Shown: one piece after another, positions 1 to 9,015 of the stretch
Layout: every line of letters begins with the position of its first letter
Position numbering within the stretch: position 1 is the stretch's first letter
Assembly: GCA_012103455.1 (NCBI GenBank)
Contig: WLWT01000001.1
Span: 1,226,001 to 1,290,000, forward strand
Length of the DNA stretch: 64,000 nt
Direction of reading: 5' to 3'
Source: Gammaproteobacteria bacterium
Lineage (GTDB): Bacteria > Pseudomonadota > Gammaproteobacteria > HK1
Notes under the pieces: generated by a model
The model's input: only the letters and a program-made list of their open reading frames with translations
Databases searched by the model: none
Told to the model about the DNA's origin: nothing
Program-made: the position numbers and the translations under genes

Positions 1-170
1 TCCGTTCGGCCCACTGCGCGGCGAGCTTCTCGACGCCGGAGCCGCCGCCGTGCACGAGCACCATGTCGCGGTACTTGGCGAGCATCTTGTCGAGGCGGGC
101 GAACACCGCGTTCGCGTCAGTGACGTGTTTGCCGCCCGTGACGGCAACCAGGGTGCCGTTCGGCAGGCGC
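1..170 (-). CDS. DUF2493 (SLOG-superfamily) protein, partial
   Basis: The gene runs off the left edge. The minus strand reads through VAVTGGKHVTDANAVF and later VLVHGGGSGVEKLAAQW, the paired glycine-rich signatures of the DUF2493/YspA-like SLOG nucleotide-binding fold. The family is common on plasmids, phages and integrative elements and is thought to bind nucleotide-like ligands; no reaction can be assigned. The upstream part (about 170-240) reads in another frame, so the N-terminus is probably broken. Confidence 0.6.
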
Positions 171-352
171 GCGCGGGTCTCGCGTGGCGGAAGTCGCGGG
201 CGTCGATGGCGGCGGAGGTCAGTCCGGGCCTCCTTGGCTGTACGGCGCCCGGCAGGCGAGGAACCCACTTCCCTCCGTCCCGGCCGGGCGCTTGCCCGGC
301 ACCCGCTGTCCTCGACCTCCACAACGTCGCGAGCGCCGCCCATACGAACCGC

Positions 353-793
353 TCAGGTCCAGCCCGCCACTCTCGCGGTGATCGGAGCGTCGCTGACAAA
401 CTCGACCTCATCGAGCGAAAGTTTAGCGAACACCAGGCTGGCGGCGGCCTCGGCTTCGGTGTCGAACGGCCCGTGCTCGGTGCCGGTGTCGAGCTCGATC
501 ACGGCGTAGCTCGGTTCCCACGCCGGGATGCTCTTGAAATGCGCGAACCGCTCGCAGGACCGCTTCGCGCACTCGGGACAGCGGCAGGCGCCATGGGCCG
601 GGCCTCCACAATCCGTGCAGGCGTCTGTCGCACGCCGGCGGGCATACCGCTCGCGGGCACGTTCGTTTTTCACGCTGTTGTCGCAGCGCTCACTCTCGAC
701 GGCGGCGCCCACGCCACAGCGGGATTCGCCGCCGAAGGCCGGCCGTAGCGCTCGCGATCGGCGATGCGGCGCGCTTCGAGGCATCGACCGCAC
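353..793 (-). CDS. Hypothetical protein with a zinc-ribbon-like cysteine cluster
   Basis: This 146-residue frame contains CTDCGGPAHGACRCPEC (about residues 58-74), two CxxC-type pairs that could bind zinc. An acidic, ordinary-looking C-terminal half ends in VEFVSDAPITARVAGW. The first 40 residues are arginine-rich and look non-coding, so the true start is probably a later codon near residue 40. It lies between other fragments typical of integrative elements. I do not recognise the family. Confidence 0.45.
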   Translation of the reverse strand: MRSMPRSAPHRRSRALRPAFGGESRCGVGAAVESERCDNSVKNERARERYARRRATDACTDCGGPAHGACRCPECAKRSCERFAHFKSIPAWEPSYAVIELDTGTEHGPFDTEAEAAASLVFAKLSLDEVEFVSDAPITARVAGWT

Positions 794-899
794 ACCGCGC
801 CGCCCTCGACAGGAGGCCGGCGGCGGGACGGCGGGACGTCCGCAGAGGCGCGAAATCAGCCCTTCTGGCGGCGGTCGGCAAAATTCCCAGACTCCGCCA

Positions 900-1195
900 A
901 CCCCAGAACTGCACGCCGCAGTTGGGCAGCTCGACCCCCGTGGCGATGATGATCTCGTCGCGGGCGGGGCGAATGTTCTCGATGGCCTTCAGCGGCAGGA
1001 TCGTGTCGCGCGCCTTGCGCCGGCCCTTCGTCTTCGCGCCGTCGGCGGCGACGGGGACGATGTCGCCGTTGGCGAGGGAGCGGAAGGTCTCGACGACATA
1101 GCGCTCGTCTTCGAGACCGCCGCCGACGAAGTGGGTGAGGAACGTGCGCGCGCCGCCGCGCGGTGCGAGTGCCGCCTCCTTGGAAGGATGATAGG
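900..1195 (-). pseudogene. Fragment of an unrecognised gene
   Basis: Inside a longer minus-strand frame (690-1490) only this stretch has protein-like composition, for example GGGLEDERYVVETFRSL and DTILPLKAIENIRPARDE. The sequence on both sides is arginine/alanine-rich shadow coding. I read it as an internal remnant of a mobile-element gene. No family is recognised. Confidence 0.3.
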
Positions 1196-1470
1196 GAACG
1201 GCGGCAGCAGCCTCTCTGCGGACCGTCTGCCCCCGCGCCCGCTTCCGGCCGGACCTCTCCTCCCGGCGGCGCGAGGCGTTTCGGGGGGGTGCCCGAACGG
1301 CGGTTGTCCCGACGGCTATACGGATATGCGCAGGCGGTGCATGATCGCGACCGGCGCTCTCGTCAGATGGGCGGCGGCACGACACAAGGACCCGGGAAGC
1401 AACGAGGCTGGAATGACAAAGACCACGCTCGGTGTTATAGAACACGGGCATTGAGCGGCGGGCTTGGGGA

Positions 1471-1788
1471 TTGCGGACATTCAAGACCAAGGCGTTTGCC
1501 CGGTTCGCCGGTCATGAGGGAATCGACGATGCCGCGTTGTGTGAGGCCATCGACCGCGCCCGGAGCGGTGCGGTCGATGCCGACATGGGCGGCGGCGTGA
1601 TCAGGCAGCGCATCGCTCGCAAGGGAGGCGGGTTCCGCACGATTGTGCTGTTTCGCCGGGGCGAGCTGGATATCTTCCGACGGCCGGCCGATACGTATCT
1701 GGCGCTGGAGCCGTCGGGCTCCGCGGCGGCGCAGGCGGTTGGGGCGATAGTCGAGGTGAAGTGCGATGACCAAGCAATACAAGAGTGA
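1471..1788 (+). CDS. RelE/HigB-like toxin, damaged C-terminal half
   Basis: It begins at a TTG codon with MRTFKTKAFARFAGHEGI, then GGGVIRQRIARKGGGFRTIVLF, matching the N-terminal half of the RelE/ParE-type toxins (COG4737 group) that cleave mRNA at the ribosome. The expected segment after FRTIVLFRRGEL is replaced by an atypical stretch, while the tail VEVKCDDQ fits the family again. This suggests two compensating frameshifts or an internal deletion. The stop lies inside the next gene, the usual toxin-antitoxin overlap. Probably inactive. Confidence 0.6.
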   Translation: MRTFKTKAFARFAGHEGIDDAALCEAIDRARSGAVDADMGGGVIRQRIARKGGGFRTIVLFRRGELDIFRRPADTYLALEPSGSAAAQAVGAIVEVKCDDQAIQE

Positions 1789-2075
1789 AGCGCTGGCCGC
1801 CGCGCACGAGGCGGCGCTCGGACTGGCCGAGGCCGGTCTGATGTCGAAGCAGACCATGAAGGCGTTCGACGGGATGTGCCTGACGCCGGTCGAGGAGATG
1901 GCGCCGGAGGACATCCGCGCGCTCCGCCTTCGCGAGAGCGCGAGTCAGGCCGTGTTCGCTCGCTACCTCAACGGTGACGACCGGGCTGGTGAGCCAATGG
2001 GAGCGCGGCGAGAAGCGTCCGCGCGGAGCGTTGCTGACGCTGGTGGCGAAGAACGGCCCCGGTGCGGTTGCGTGA
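1766..2075 (+). pseudogene. higA: HigA-like antitoxin, frameshifted
   Basis: It starts MTKQYKSEALAAAHEAA and contains ALRLRESASQAVFARYLN, the first helices of the Xre-type HTH found in HigA antitoxins. Right after YLN the frame is lost. Skipping one G at about 1973 restores VTTGLVSQWERGEKRP and the ending ALLTLVAKNGPGAVA, with a stop at 2073-2075. So a single-base insertion destroys the recognition helix of an otherwise complete gene of about 102 codons. It overlaps the upstream toxin gene by 23 bp. In frame zero it would read on to 2161 and yield a chimeric protein. Confidence 0.75.
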
Positions 2076-2150
2076 AAACACACATTGCTCGCGCCTGCGC
2101 CCTGCGCGCCAAAGGCACGCTCGGGTTCGATCCGGCCAAGCGGTTGCGCC

Positions 2151-2404
2151 ATGGGCGCTAAATCTGCAATCGAGTGGACCGACGCCACCTGGAATCCGGT
2201 GACCGGTTGCACGAAGATCACCCGTGGCTGCGACCACTGTTACGCAGCGCGCTTCGCCGAGCGCTGGCGCGGCGTTTCCGGGCATCCCTACGAGCAAGGG
2301 TTCGACCTGCGACAGTGGCCGTCGCGGCTCGATCAGCCCGCACGATGGCGCAAGCCGCGCATGATTTTCGTCAACTCCATGAGCGATCTGTTTCACAAAA
2401 ACGT
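2151..2404 (+). pseudogene. DUF5131 (phage Gp37/Gp68-type) radical-SAM-like protein, truncated
   Basis: It begins MGAKSAIEWTDATWNPVTG and carries the cysteine cluster CTKITRGCDHC (C-x6-C-x2-C) followed by NSMSDLFHKNV, all signatures of DUF5131. Family members are about 230-300 residues; only about 85 remain. The frame continues without a stop into an unrelated IS91-like tail, forming a chimeric ORF to 2825. Confidence 0.75.
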
Positions 2405-2825
2405 AGAGCGCAGCTTCCCGCCGGTGCGCAACTACGGTTTGCTTCATGGCAACGCCAAGCCATTATGGCGGCTCGTGCAGTGGGTACTGCACATCGCGCC
2501 GGCGCCGGTGTCACCCAAAACGGCTAGACCTTTTCACTGCCCGCACTGCGGTTCTCCCATGCGAAGTGGGTCGTTCATACCAAACAGGGCGTTTATCTCG
2601 CCACTCGGACCGCCACTACCGGGGGGTGGAGTCACGGCATGGCTGCCTGAAACGCTAGCCTTGCGGCGCCGGCGATGGTATTGCGCCGCCACACTCACTA
2701 TAGGGAGGGTTGGTCTTGGGCTATGGCATCCTCCAAGTTTGGCCGGGCTGGCTCGGGCTACCGCTCGGCTTCAACAAAGCCCAAATTCCGCCAAACCCCG
2801 CCTGCCGCCGAACACCTCGAACTAA
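2405..2825 (+). pseudogene. IS91-family transposase C-terminal remnant
   Basis: The frame fused to the DUF5131 fragment reads VRNYGLLHGNAKPLWRLVQW and then FHCPHCGSPM, the C-terminal zinc-finger-like end of IS91-type (Y2, HUH) transposases. The catalytic region is absent. The last 80 residues have low-quality composition and may be out of the original frame. Confidence 0.5.
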
Positions 2826-2933
2826 TTGCCATACACTAAGGCTGCCCTAACCCCGGGCTTGTCCAACACCGGAGCAGGTCGCGGCTACGCGCGACCTAGC
2901 CTTATTTGTTTTATTTCTTGGATTCAAGCAATA

Positions 2934-3056
2934 AGTGCATAACCCATGACTCTTCTTGCATCTATTCCAGTCAGTTCCTTAAACATCTCATAAGGAGTCC
3001 TGTAACTAAGGCACTTTCCGGGTCTGCTGTTTAGCTCGGTAGCCGAATTATAATCT
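2934..3056 (-). pseudogene. IS30-family transposase C-terminal remnant
   Basis: The minus strand reads LNSRPGKCLSYRTPYEMF and then KELTGIDARRVMGYALIA before a stop. This matches the end of IS30 transposases (LNxRPRKxLGYRTPxEVF). Only the last 40 codons survive and no end repeat is evident. Confidence 0.6.
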
Positions 3057-3153
3057 GGTCTCTTCTGTCAAGAGATGGATGCCCATTATGAGCCGTGCGG
3101 AAATAGTCAAGCGCGGTCATGCAGCTGCTACCTTGCAAGTCACCATTTCTTTA

Positions 3154-3442
3154 GGGCACCGCTAAGAATGCACTTTTCCGCGATTGCGGCGTCAGTTCCG
3201 TGCTCGAATCCTCATGTATGACCTATCACTGCTGTCCCATGGAGCATACTGATTCCTTGAAATTTTGGAACAACTGCTCTCATGTTTCAAACACAATGCC
3301 ATAGTCAATTTTCTATGTAAATCAATAGCTTATACGCTGTGCTTAACTATTTTGCGGGACAGCATTGATGACCTATGCATTGCGGTTGTGCGTGCGATGC
3401 TTCCTTGCACTCACGAAAAAATGACTATTTTTAGCGGTGCCC
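3154..3442. mobile_element. MITE family 1, copy A, split by another MITE
   Basis: The outer halves (3154-3217 and 3377-3442) align to the 140-bp repeats at 8845, 19029 and 51337, with ends GGGCACC / GGTGCCC. Removing the inner element and one 9-bp duplication leaves 139 bp. No coding capacity. The terminal inverted repeats resemble those of IS5-type elements. Confidence 0.8.
3227..3367. mobile_element. Second MITE (141 bp) nested in copy A
   Basis: This AT-rich insert is bounded by CACTGCTGTCCC on the left and GGGACAGCATTG on the right (11 of 12 bases inverted). A perfect 9-bp target duplication ATGACCTAT lies at 3218-3226 and 3368-3376. The duplication length suits an IS4-type transposase acting in trans. 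It has no ORF. Confidence 0.8.
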
Positions 3443-3649
3443 ATTGGTTTAAGCAGCGCCCGTGCAATTCAGGCATGCGCTGGAAGGAGGCTGGAGCTCA
3501 AGCCGTTCTTTCATTGCGTGGGTTGACACACACGGATGCTCGTTGGGATCAATGTTGGCGTAAGCTCGATCAGTATGGATTTGATTGAGCTGCTTAAATA
3601 CGTCATATTGAGAGCGCATCCACTGAGGCAACGTCTATTCGGGCGATAT

Positions 3650-4870
3650 TTATTCTTCGAGTTTGAGCGGTGACTCCGGCGCGGGAACGGGTGACGCACC
3701 GGGTTCCGGGAGCGCCGCGTTCTGGTCCTCGGCGTCCTTCTTCTGCTCAAGAGGCTCCAAGAGTTCGTCCATGCGTTTAGTGGCGGTCGCCAAGCGCCAG
3801 TCGCCCACTTCGAACAACCAAGACGCCCACCGGCTATTGCGTTCCTTCACCTCGGCTTCCACCGCTTCACGGCTAAGACGCATTATGTTCTCGGAGCCCG
3901 CCGCGCCGCTTGCCGGTTCATCGCCATCCGTGGCTTTTTCCTCGGCAGGCGGCTCATGCTCGGCTTGCGCTGCCATATACGCCGCTTTGAACTGCAGTCG
4001 AGCCGCGTCCTCATCCAAGCTGCCGAACATGCTGACGCGCATTCCATCGTAGGTATCTATATCGATGCGTAGCTGTTCTTCAGGGGTGTTATCCGGCGTC
4101 AGTTTTGCCACATCGTCCAACGAAAAATTCAAAATACCGGTAATAAAGCTGCGCACAATATATTCGCTGGCCACTTTTCTACCGGCGGGGATATCCTGAA
4201 GCTGGTACTCCTGTTGTTGTCCGGGCCGGCGAATAACGGCCACTGTCTCACCGTCTGCGTGCCGCACCGTTACCCGTTCAACCCGTTTGCCATCTAGATC
4301 GAACAACTTTTCGTCCAGCCAACCGACGATATCGACCACATTGGGTAACGACCCTTCAGCCATCCATGCTTGTGGATCGCCGGGCACTCGAACGTAGAAC
4401 TCACTCGCGCTCGGGTGGCGTCTGGATGGCCGGCGATCCCCTAGTATCAAGCTGGCCAAAACACCTGCGCTCTCGTTCTCCAGCGTAATACCCTGCGCAT
4501 TGGAGCCTTCGGTGCCGGGTTCTTCCAACCCAAGCGCCGCGTAGCGCTCCGGCTTCGCCGTTTTCTTCTCTACTCTTCGAAGATTGCTAAGACCGATAAG
4601 AAGCTGTTGCACTTTACTCCGATCGGATAGGTAACCACCGCGTTCCTCGACCACCCAATTGTCATCCACACGTCGAATAGTGACCGCACCCTCATTGGTT
4701 TGACCACGAATGCGGGTGGTTGCGTTAACCTCCGTCACTAACTTCGGAAAAAACAACTCGCCGGCACTCAACGAGGTATCGCGGTCACGCGATTCATAGC
4801 TGCTGTACGCGGCGTAAACCAACCCTGCCGTAACGAGCACCAAGACGACAAAACCAATTGTTCTACCCAT
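3650..4870 (-). CDS. DUF4340 domain protein of a Gld-like ABC system
   Basis: 406 residues with one N-terminal membrane anchor (about residues 4-20, FVVLVLVTAGLVYAAYSS) and a long soluble part with the DUF4340 pattern: TRIRGQTNEGAVTIRRVDDN, YLSDRSKVQQLLIGL, then conserved GDRRPS and FYVRVPG. It is the last gene of a four-gene operon, 16 bp after the GldG-like gene. DUF4340 proteins regularly accompany GldG/GldF/ATPase sets, as periplasm-facing partners of unknown substrate. The C-terminus is proline- and acid-rich and probably disordered. Confidence 0.85.
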   Translation of the reverse strand: MGRTIGFVVLVLVTAGLVYAAYSSYESRDRDTSLSAGELFFPKLVTEVNATTRIRGQTNEGAVTIRRVDDNWVVEERGGYLSDRSKVQQLLIGLSNLRRVEKKTAKPERYAALGLEEPGTEGSNAQGITLENESAGVLASLILGDRRPSRRHPSASEFYVRVPGDPQAWMAEGSLPNVVDIVGWLDEKLFDLDGKRVERVTVRHADGETVAVIRRPGQQQEYQLQDIPAGRKVASEYIVRSFITGILNFSLDDVAKLTPDNTPEEQLRIDIDTYDGMRVSMFGSLDEDAARLQFKAAYMAAQAEHEPPAEEKATDGDEPASGAAGSENIMRLSREAVEAEVKERNSRWASWLFEVGDWRLATATKRMDELLEPLEQKKDAEDQNAALPEPGASPVPAPESPLKLEE

Positions 4871-4886
4871 TGCCGTACTGCCTCAT

Positions 4887-6815
4887 TTAGCTAGCTGCCA
4901 CTCTTCTTCGCTGCGCCCGCCAGAAAGCCACCAACAATCCAACGATGATCACGAACAGCGGCATCAAACCGATGTTCAACATGCGTAGATTGAATTCGAG
5001 CGCATCAATATTCTTGCTCCTCTCGTGCAGCACTGTTCTTAGCTCCTTGCGGATGCGAATCTTCTGTTGGCGAAACCGCTCGATCTCCGCTTGCTGCTCG
5101 GCGCTCAACACCAGCGCTTCCGCACCAGCCGTGGGTTTGGACTTTTCCAATTCCACCAGGCGTTGCTCCGTCGTCGCCAATTCACTGTTTAGCTGCTGCT
5201 CTTTTTCGCGGAAGCGAAGTCCCGCTTCCCGGCGGATATCGTCGATGCGGCTGAACGGGCGGGAATAACGGCCACGGCTGCGCACACTGATGAGATCGTT
5301 CGAGCCAGTCAGGATATCCAGTACATTGATGACAAAACTACCATTGCCGGCGGTGGGCACCGCCAGGCGCGACCCGAGCAACGATTGCACTTGCACCCAC
5401 ATACGATCTTCGAGCAGATCGGTATCGGCGACGACCACTATATTGGCCGGCGCGGCACTGGTGCTTAAGTGCTCCTTGGCGGCAATATTCGAGGTATCCG
5501 CCGCATCCTCGTTCTGCGACTCGCCGGATACAGGCGTTGGCGCACCGCTCGGGAATGCACTGTCAAGCGTTCCGGCTAAACGCGCCGCCAAGACAAACGA
5601 TTGACCGGCCGGCTTGTAGCTGTCCAGCATCGCTTGCGGATCGGCGCCTCGTGCCAGTGAGCCAATACCCAGTACAGACGCGCTATCGCTGGAAGTGACC
5701 AATGGTATAAACGTTACGTCGCCGGCCGTTTTGTCCTCCAATGCGCCAGCGCTCGCGAACACCAATTTGCCGAGATTAGCCGTCGCGGTTTCTGTTTTAT
5801 TCAATCGCGACTGAGGCAGTTCGATCCACGGTGGATATGCCATCGTGACAACACGGCCCTGGTATTGAAAACGCACTTTAAGTGCATGTTGCAGATCACC
5901 GACGAAGGTAATCGTGTCCATACCCACGCCCCATGCCGTCAACAACTTGGAAAAGTCCGAAGCACGGTTAGTCACCGGCTGCGGCATCATCGGGCTAGGG
6001 CGCTCCGCCTCGGAATTAGGATCCACAAACGCCAGCGCACGCCCACCGCGCATAACGAATTGATCGATGGCATAAAGTGTTGCATCCGACAGCTCCTTAG
6101 GATGCACGACCATCAACACATCTATCTGTTCATGGATTTCCTTGATATCGCGCTCCAGGTTGCGCACTTCGAAGGTTTCGCCGATCTGCTCCATGATGAT
6201 CCACGGCCGACCGGCACCGCCACCCATCATCGGGGCCATACGCTGCGGCGCACCGTCGATCGGCAACGTAGACAACACCCCGAGTACAGGGGTCTTGGTA
6301 TCCAACAACTGCCAAATTATCTTGGTGAGATCATATTCCAGGAATTCTTCACGCTCGGAGGACAGATAGGGCACGACGACCTCGTCATCGAGCGAGTTGC
6401 TGGCCGCTAAGCCGAAATAAAAATTAGTCCCTTCAGCGCCCAGAGGAATACCGTGCAAGCCGTAACCCACGGCCCGATCTTCATCTTCCGAGAACGGCTC
6501 CGGATCGATGATCTCGAGCCTGATCATGCCATCGGCGCGGCGTTGATACTCCACCAACATATCTTTGACGCGGTTGGCAAACGTGGTGACACCCGGGTTT
6601 TCCAGGGCTAATTGTTCGGACAAGAACAACCGCAAAGTAACCGGCTCATCGATCGCTTCGATGGTATTGATGGTACCCTCGGATAAGGTAAAAGCCCCCT
6701 GCTCGGTGAGATCGATACGCACCCCGGTGAAGGTCAAATTGCTGAATAGGTTGAGCGCCACCAGCGCCACTAGCCCGACGAGCAGGCCAATTCCAGAAAG
6801 AATTTTATTGCTCAT
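4887..6815 (-). CDS. GldG-like ABC-system auxiliary protein
   Basis: 642 residues. An N-terminal membrane helix (GIGLLVGLVALVALNLF) is followed by a large extracytoplasmic domain of the ABC_transp_aux/GldG type (ITLSEGT, VKDMLVEYQ, DIKEIHEQIDVLMVVHPKEL, FVDPNSEAE). A coiled coil near residues 540-610 (SELATTEQRLVELEKSK) precedes a C-terminal membrane helix (LMPLFVIIVGLLVAFWRAQRRR). Such proteins work with an ABC-2 permease; in Bacteroidetes they support gliding, but in proteobacteria the role is not established. It sits between the permease and DUF4340 genes. Confidence 0.85.
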   Translation of the reverse strand: MSNKILSGIGLLVGLVALVALNLFSNLTFTGVRIDLTEQGAFTLSEGTINTIEAIDEPVTLRLFLSEQLALENPGVTTFANRVKDMLVEYQRRADGMIRLEIIDPEPFSEDEDRAVGYGLHGIPLGAEGTNFYFGLAASNSLDDEVVVPYLSSEREEFLEYDLTKIIWQLLDTKTPVLGVLSTLPIDGAPQRMAPMMGGGAGRPWIIMEQIGETFEVRNLERDIKEIHEQIDVLMVVHPKELSDATLYAIDQFVMRGGRALAFVDPNSEAERPSPMMPQPVTNRASDFSKLLTAWGVGMDTITFVGDLQHALKVRFQYQGRVVTMAYPPWIELPQSRLNKTETATANLGKLVFASAGALEDKTAGDVTFIPLVTSSDSASVLGIGSLARGADPQAMLDSYKPAGQSFVLAARLAGTLDSAFPSGAPTPVSGESQNEDAADTSNIAAKEHLSTSAAPANIVVVADTDLLEDRMWVQVQSLLGSRLAVPTAGNGSFVINVLDILTGSNDLISVRSRGRYSRPFSRIDDIRREAGLRFREKEQQLNSELATTEQRLVELEKSKPTAGAEALVLSAEQQAEIERFRQQKIRIRKELRTVLHERSKNIDALEFNLRMLNIGLMPLFVIIVGLLVAFWRAQRRRVAAS

Positions 6816-6830
6816 TTATTTAACTTCTCC

Positions 6831-7565
6831 TCAACCCGCTTTTTTCCACTCGATGAATACCGCATTGGCAAATAACCAAAACGCGATCAGTGAGAGAAAA
6901 AATACGGCATCGCGTAAATCGATAACGCCTTTGGCAATGGAATTGAAGTGACTCAAAAAGCTGAAAGAGCTGATAAGAGCGACCACACTGTCGGGCGCCC
7001 AACCGCTGAAAAACTGCAACACTAACGGAAATCCGCTCAACACGAACGCCAAACAAACAACAGCACTCATAACAAAAGCGATAACCTGATTGCGGGTGAG
7101 CGCCGACAAGCAAGAGCCGATGGCAAGAAATGCACCCGCCATCAACAAACTGCCCACATAGCTGGCAGCTATTACGCCGTTGTCGGGCTCACCCAGATAG
7201 TTGACCGTCATCCACATGGGAAACGTCAGCGTCAACGCGATGGCGGTAAACGCCCACGCGGCCAAGAACTTAGCCACCACCGCCTGAGTCATGGTGACGG
7301 GTAGCGTCAACAGCAGCTCGATCGTTCCGCCGCGGCGCTCTTCCGCCCACAAACGCATTGACAACGCCGGGATCAAAAATAGATACAGCCACGGGTGGAA
7401 ATTAAAAAAAGCGACTAAATCAGCTTGCCCCCGGGCGAAGAAATCACCCAGATCAAACGCAAAAATACCACTTAGAAAAATGAAAATGACCAAGAACACA
7501 TACGCGATCGGCGTGGTGAAATAGCTGGTCAGCTCGCGTTTGAAAATAACCCAGATTGTGCTCAC
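6831..7565 (-). CDS. ABC-2 type transporter permease (GldF-like)
   Basis: 244 residues with six predicted membrane segments and the ABC-2 permease signature RLWAEERRGGTIELLLTLPV around residue 70. The N-terminus MSTIWVIFKRELTSYFTTP is typical of GldF-like subunits. The gene overlaps the ATPase gene by 4 bp and is followed 16 bp later by the GldG-like gene, so the subunits are very likely made from one mRNA. Substrate unknown. Confidence 0.9.
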   Translation of the reverse strand: MSTIWVIFKRELTSYFTTPIAYVFLVIFIFLSGIFAFDLGDFFARGQADLVAFFNFHPWLYLFLIPALSMRLWAEERRGGTIELLLTLPVTMTQAVVAKFLAAWAFTAIALTLTFPMWMTVNYLGEPDNGVIAASYVGSLLMAGAFLAIGSCLSALTRNQVIAFVMSAVVCLAFVLSGFPLVLQFFSGWAPDSVVALISSFSFLSHFNSIAKGVIDLRDAVFFLSLIAFWLFANAVFIEWKKAG

Positions 7566-8524
7566 GACGGCTCCCCCATGTTCCCGCTCTGCGTGATGTC
7601 ACGAAAAACTTCATCCAAGCGGCCCTTCATCACCTGTAGTTGGTGCAACGCCCAACCCTGCTCGCGGGCCAGCTCGCCTATCGCGGCAGCGATCAAAGCG
7701 GCGCCGTTTGGCCGCACCAGGAAGGCCGCTGCGCCTTGCACCTCGGACAATGGGCTCACCGCGCCCACACCGTCCAACTCGCCGAAGGCACGGGCGGCAG
7801 CCTCAGCGTCCGGGCAGCTCAACACCACCCGCACCGCGTTATGGTCGGCCGAGTACGCCAACAATTGCTCCGGTGTGCCATCGCTTAAAACTTTGCCGCG
7901 GTCGATGATCACGGCCCTGGAGCAAACAGCATCCACCTCTTCCAGGATATGGGTCGAGAGTATGATGACTTTGTTCTCAGCCATCTCTTGGATAAGCGTG
8001 CGGACCTCGTGTTTCTGATTCGGATCCAAACCATCGGTCGGCTCATCGAGAATGAGCACATCCGGGTCGTGCAATATCGCCTGAGCTAAGCCGACCCGCC
8101 GCTTGAAACCTTTGGACAAAGTCTCGGTACGCTGGTGCAACACCTCTTGCAGATGCACCCGCTCGATCACATCGTCAATACGTTGCTTCTTCTGCGCCCT
8201 CTTGAGACCGCGCACATCGGCGATGAAATTCAAAAAACCCAGAGGCGTCATATCGCCATAGAGCGGCGCACCTTCAGGGAGATAACCGATGCAGGCTTTA
8301 ACTGCTATGGGATGCATGTACAGGTCGTGACCATCGACCCGGACACGGCCACTGTCGGGGGTCAGAAAGCCGGTCACCATTTTCATGGTGGTGGATTTGC
8401 CGGCGCCATTCGGCCCTAGGAAGCCCAATACTTCACCGCGGCCGACGTTGAAAGAGACGCCATCGACCGCCGTTATTGGGCCAAATTGCTTTGTTAGTGC
8501 TTCTATCTCGACCATGCTGGACAT
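7562..8524 (-). CDS. ABC transporter ATP-binding protein (GldA-like)
   Basis: 320 residues. Walker A GPNGAGKST (about 39-47), a signature region reading LSKGFKRRVGLAQA in place of LSGGQ, Walker B VLILDEP and the switch histidine STHILEEV. The C-terminal extension is of the kind seen in ABC-2 exporters of the CcmA/GldA group. First gene of the operon. An alternative start three codons in (8515) is possible. Confidence 0.92.
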   Translation of the reverse strand: MSSMVEIEALTKQFGPITAVDGVSFNVGRGEVLGFLGPNGAGKSTTMKMVTGFLTPDSGRVRVDGHDLYMHPIAVKACIGYLPEGAPLYGDMTPLGFLNFIADVRGLKRAQKKQRIDDVIERVHLQEVLHQRTETLSKGFKRRVGLAQAILHDPDVLILDEPTDGLDPNQKHEVRTLIQEMAENKVIILSTHILEEVDAVCSRAVIIDRGKVLSDGTPEQLLAYSADHNAVRVVLSCPDAEAAARAFGELDGVGAVSPLSEVQGAAAFLVRPNGAALIAAAIGELAREQGWALHQLQVMKGRLDEVFRDITQSGNMGEPS

Positions 8525-8844
8525 GGGTGCCTCCTCGAACTATCCCTTCGTCCTCGCTGCTTGAACCGCATCCGGCACGGGTGACGGCTGAGCTAAAAAA
8601 GCCGTGCACGCAAACACCCGTTCGTTAGGACGCGCGAGAGATGGGGACAGCAGGGCCATTTTCAACCCTGGTGCCGTCATCCCCGTTCGGATCCGAGCGA
8701 GTACACGCAGGCGGTGAGGCGCACTGCGCTGGCGGCTTGCTCAAGCCGGCAACCGTTCAGGTGCGCGCATGACAAAAGGCCATAAGGCCGCAAGGCCGTT
8801 ATCGGATCACATCTATTTCCCTACATCGCTACAATGCCGCTCAA
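8525..8844. other. Intergenic region, no gene seen
   Basis: About 320 bp between the operon start and MITE copy B. It should contain the promoter of the minus-strand ABC operon; I cannot name a convincing -35/-10 pair. Confidence 0.4.
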
Positions 8845-8984
8845 GGGCACTTCTAAAAATAGTAATTTTTTCGTGAGTGCAAGGAAGCACCGCGCGCAGA
8901 ACCGCAGTGTATAGGTGATACATGAGAATTCGAGCACGGCGCTGACGCCGCAATCGCGGAAAAAGTGCATTTTTAGAGGTGCCC
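8845..8984. mobile_element. MITE family 1, copy B (140 bp)
   Basis: Intact copy with ends GGGCACTTCTAAAAATAG and the inverse GCATTTTTAGAGGTGCCC. Flanks are TCAA and TTAA, an imperfect 4-bp duplication. It lies 31 bp upstream of the ankyrin gene and could affect its expression. Confidence 0.85.
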
Positions 8985-9015
8985 TTAAGGCAATCACGAG
9001 GAGAGGCATGCAATC

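Noticed and set aside
690..1490. Long minus-strand frame of 266 codons
   Set aside because: Most of it is arginine-rich shadow coding in GC-rich DNA; only an internal stretch looks like protein, so it was listed only as a fragment.
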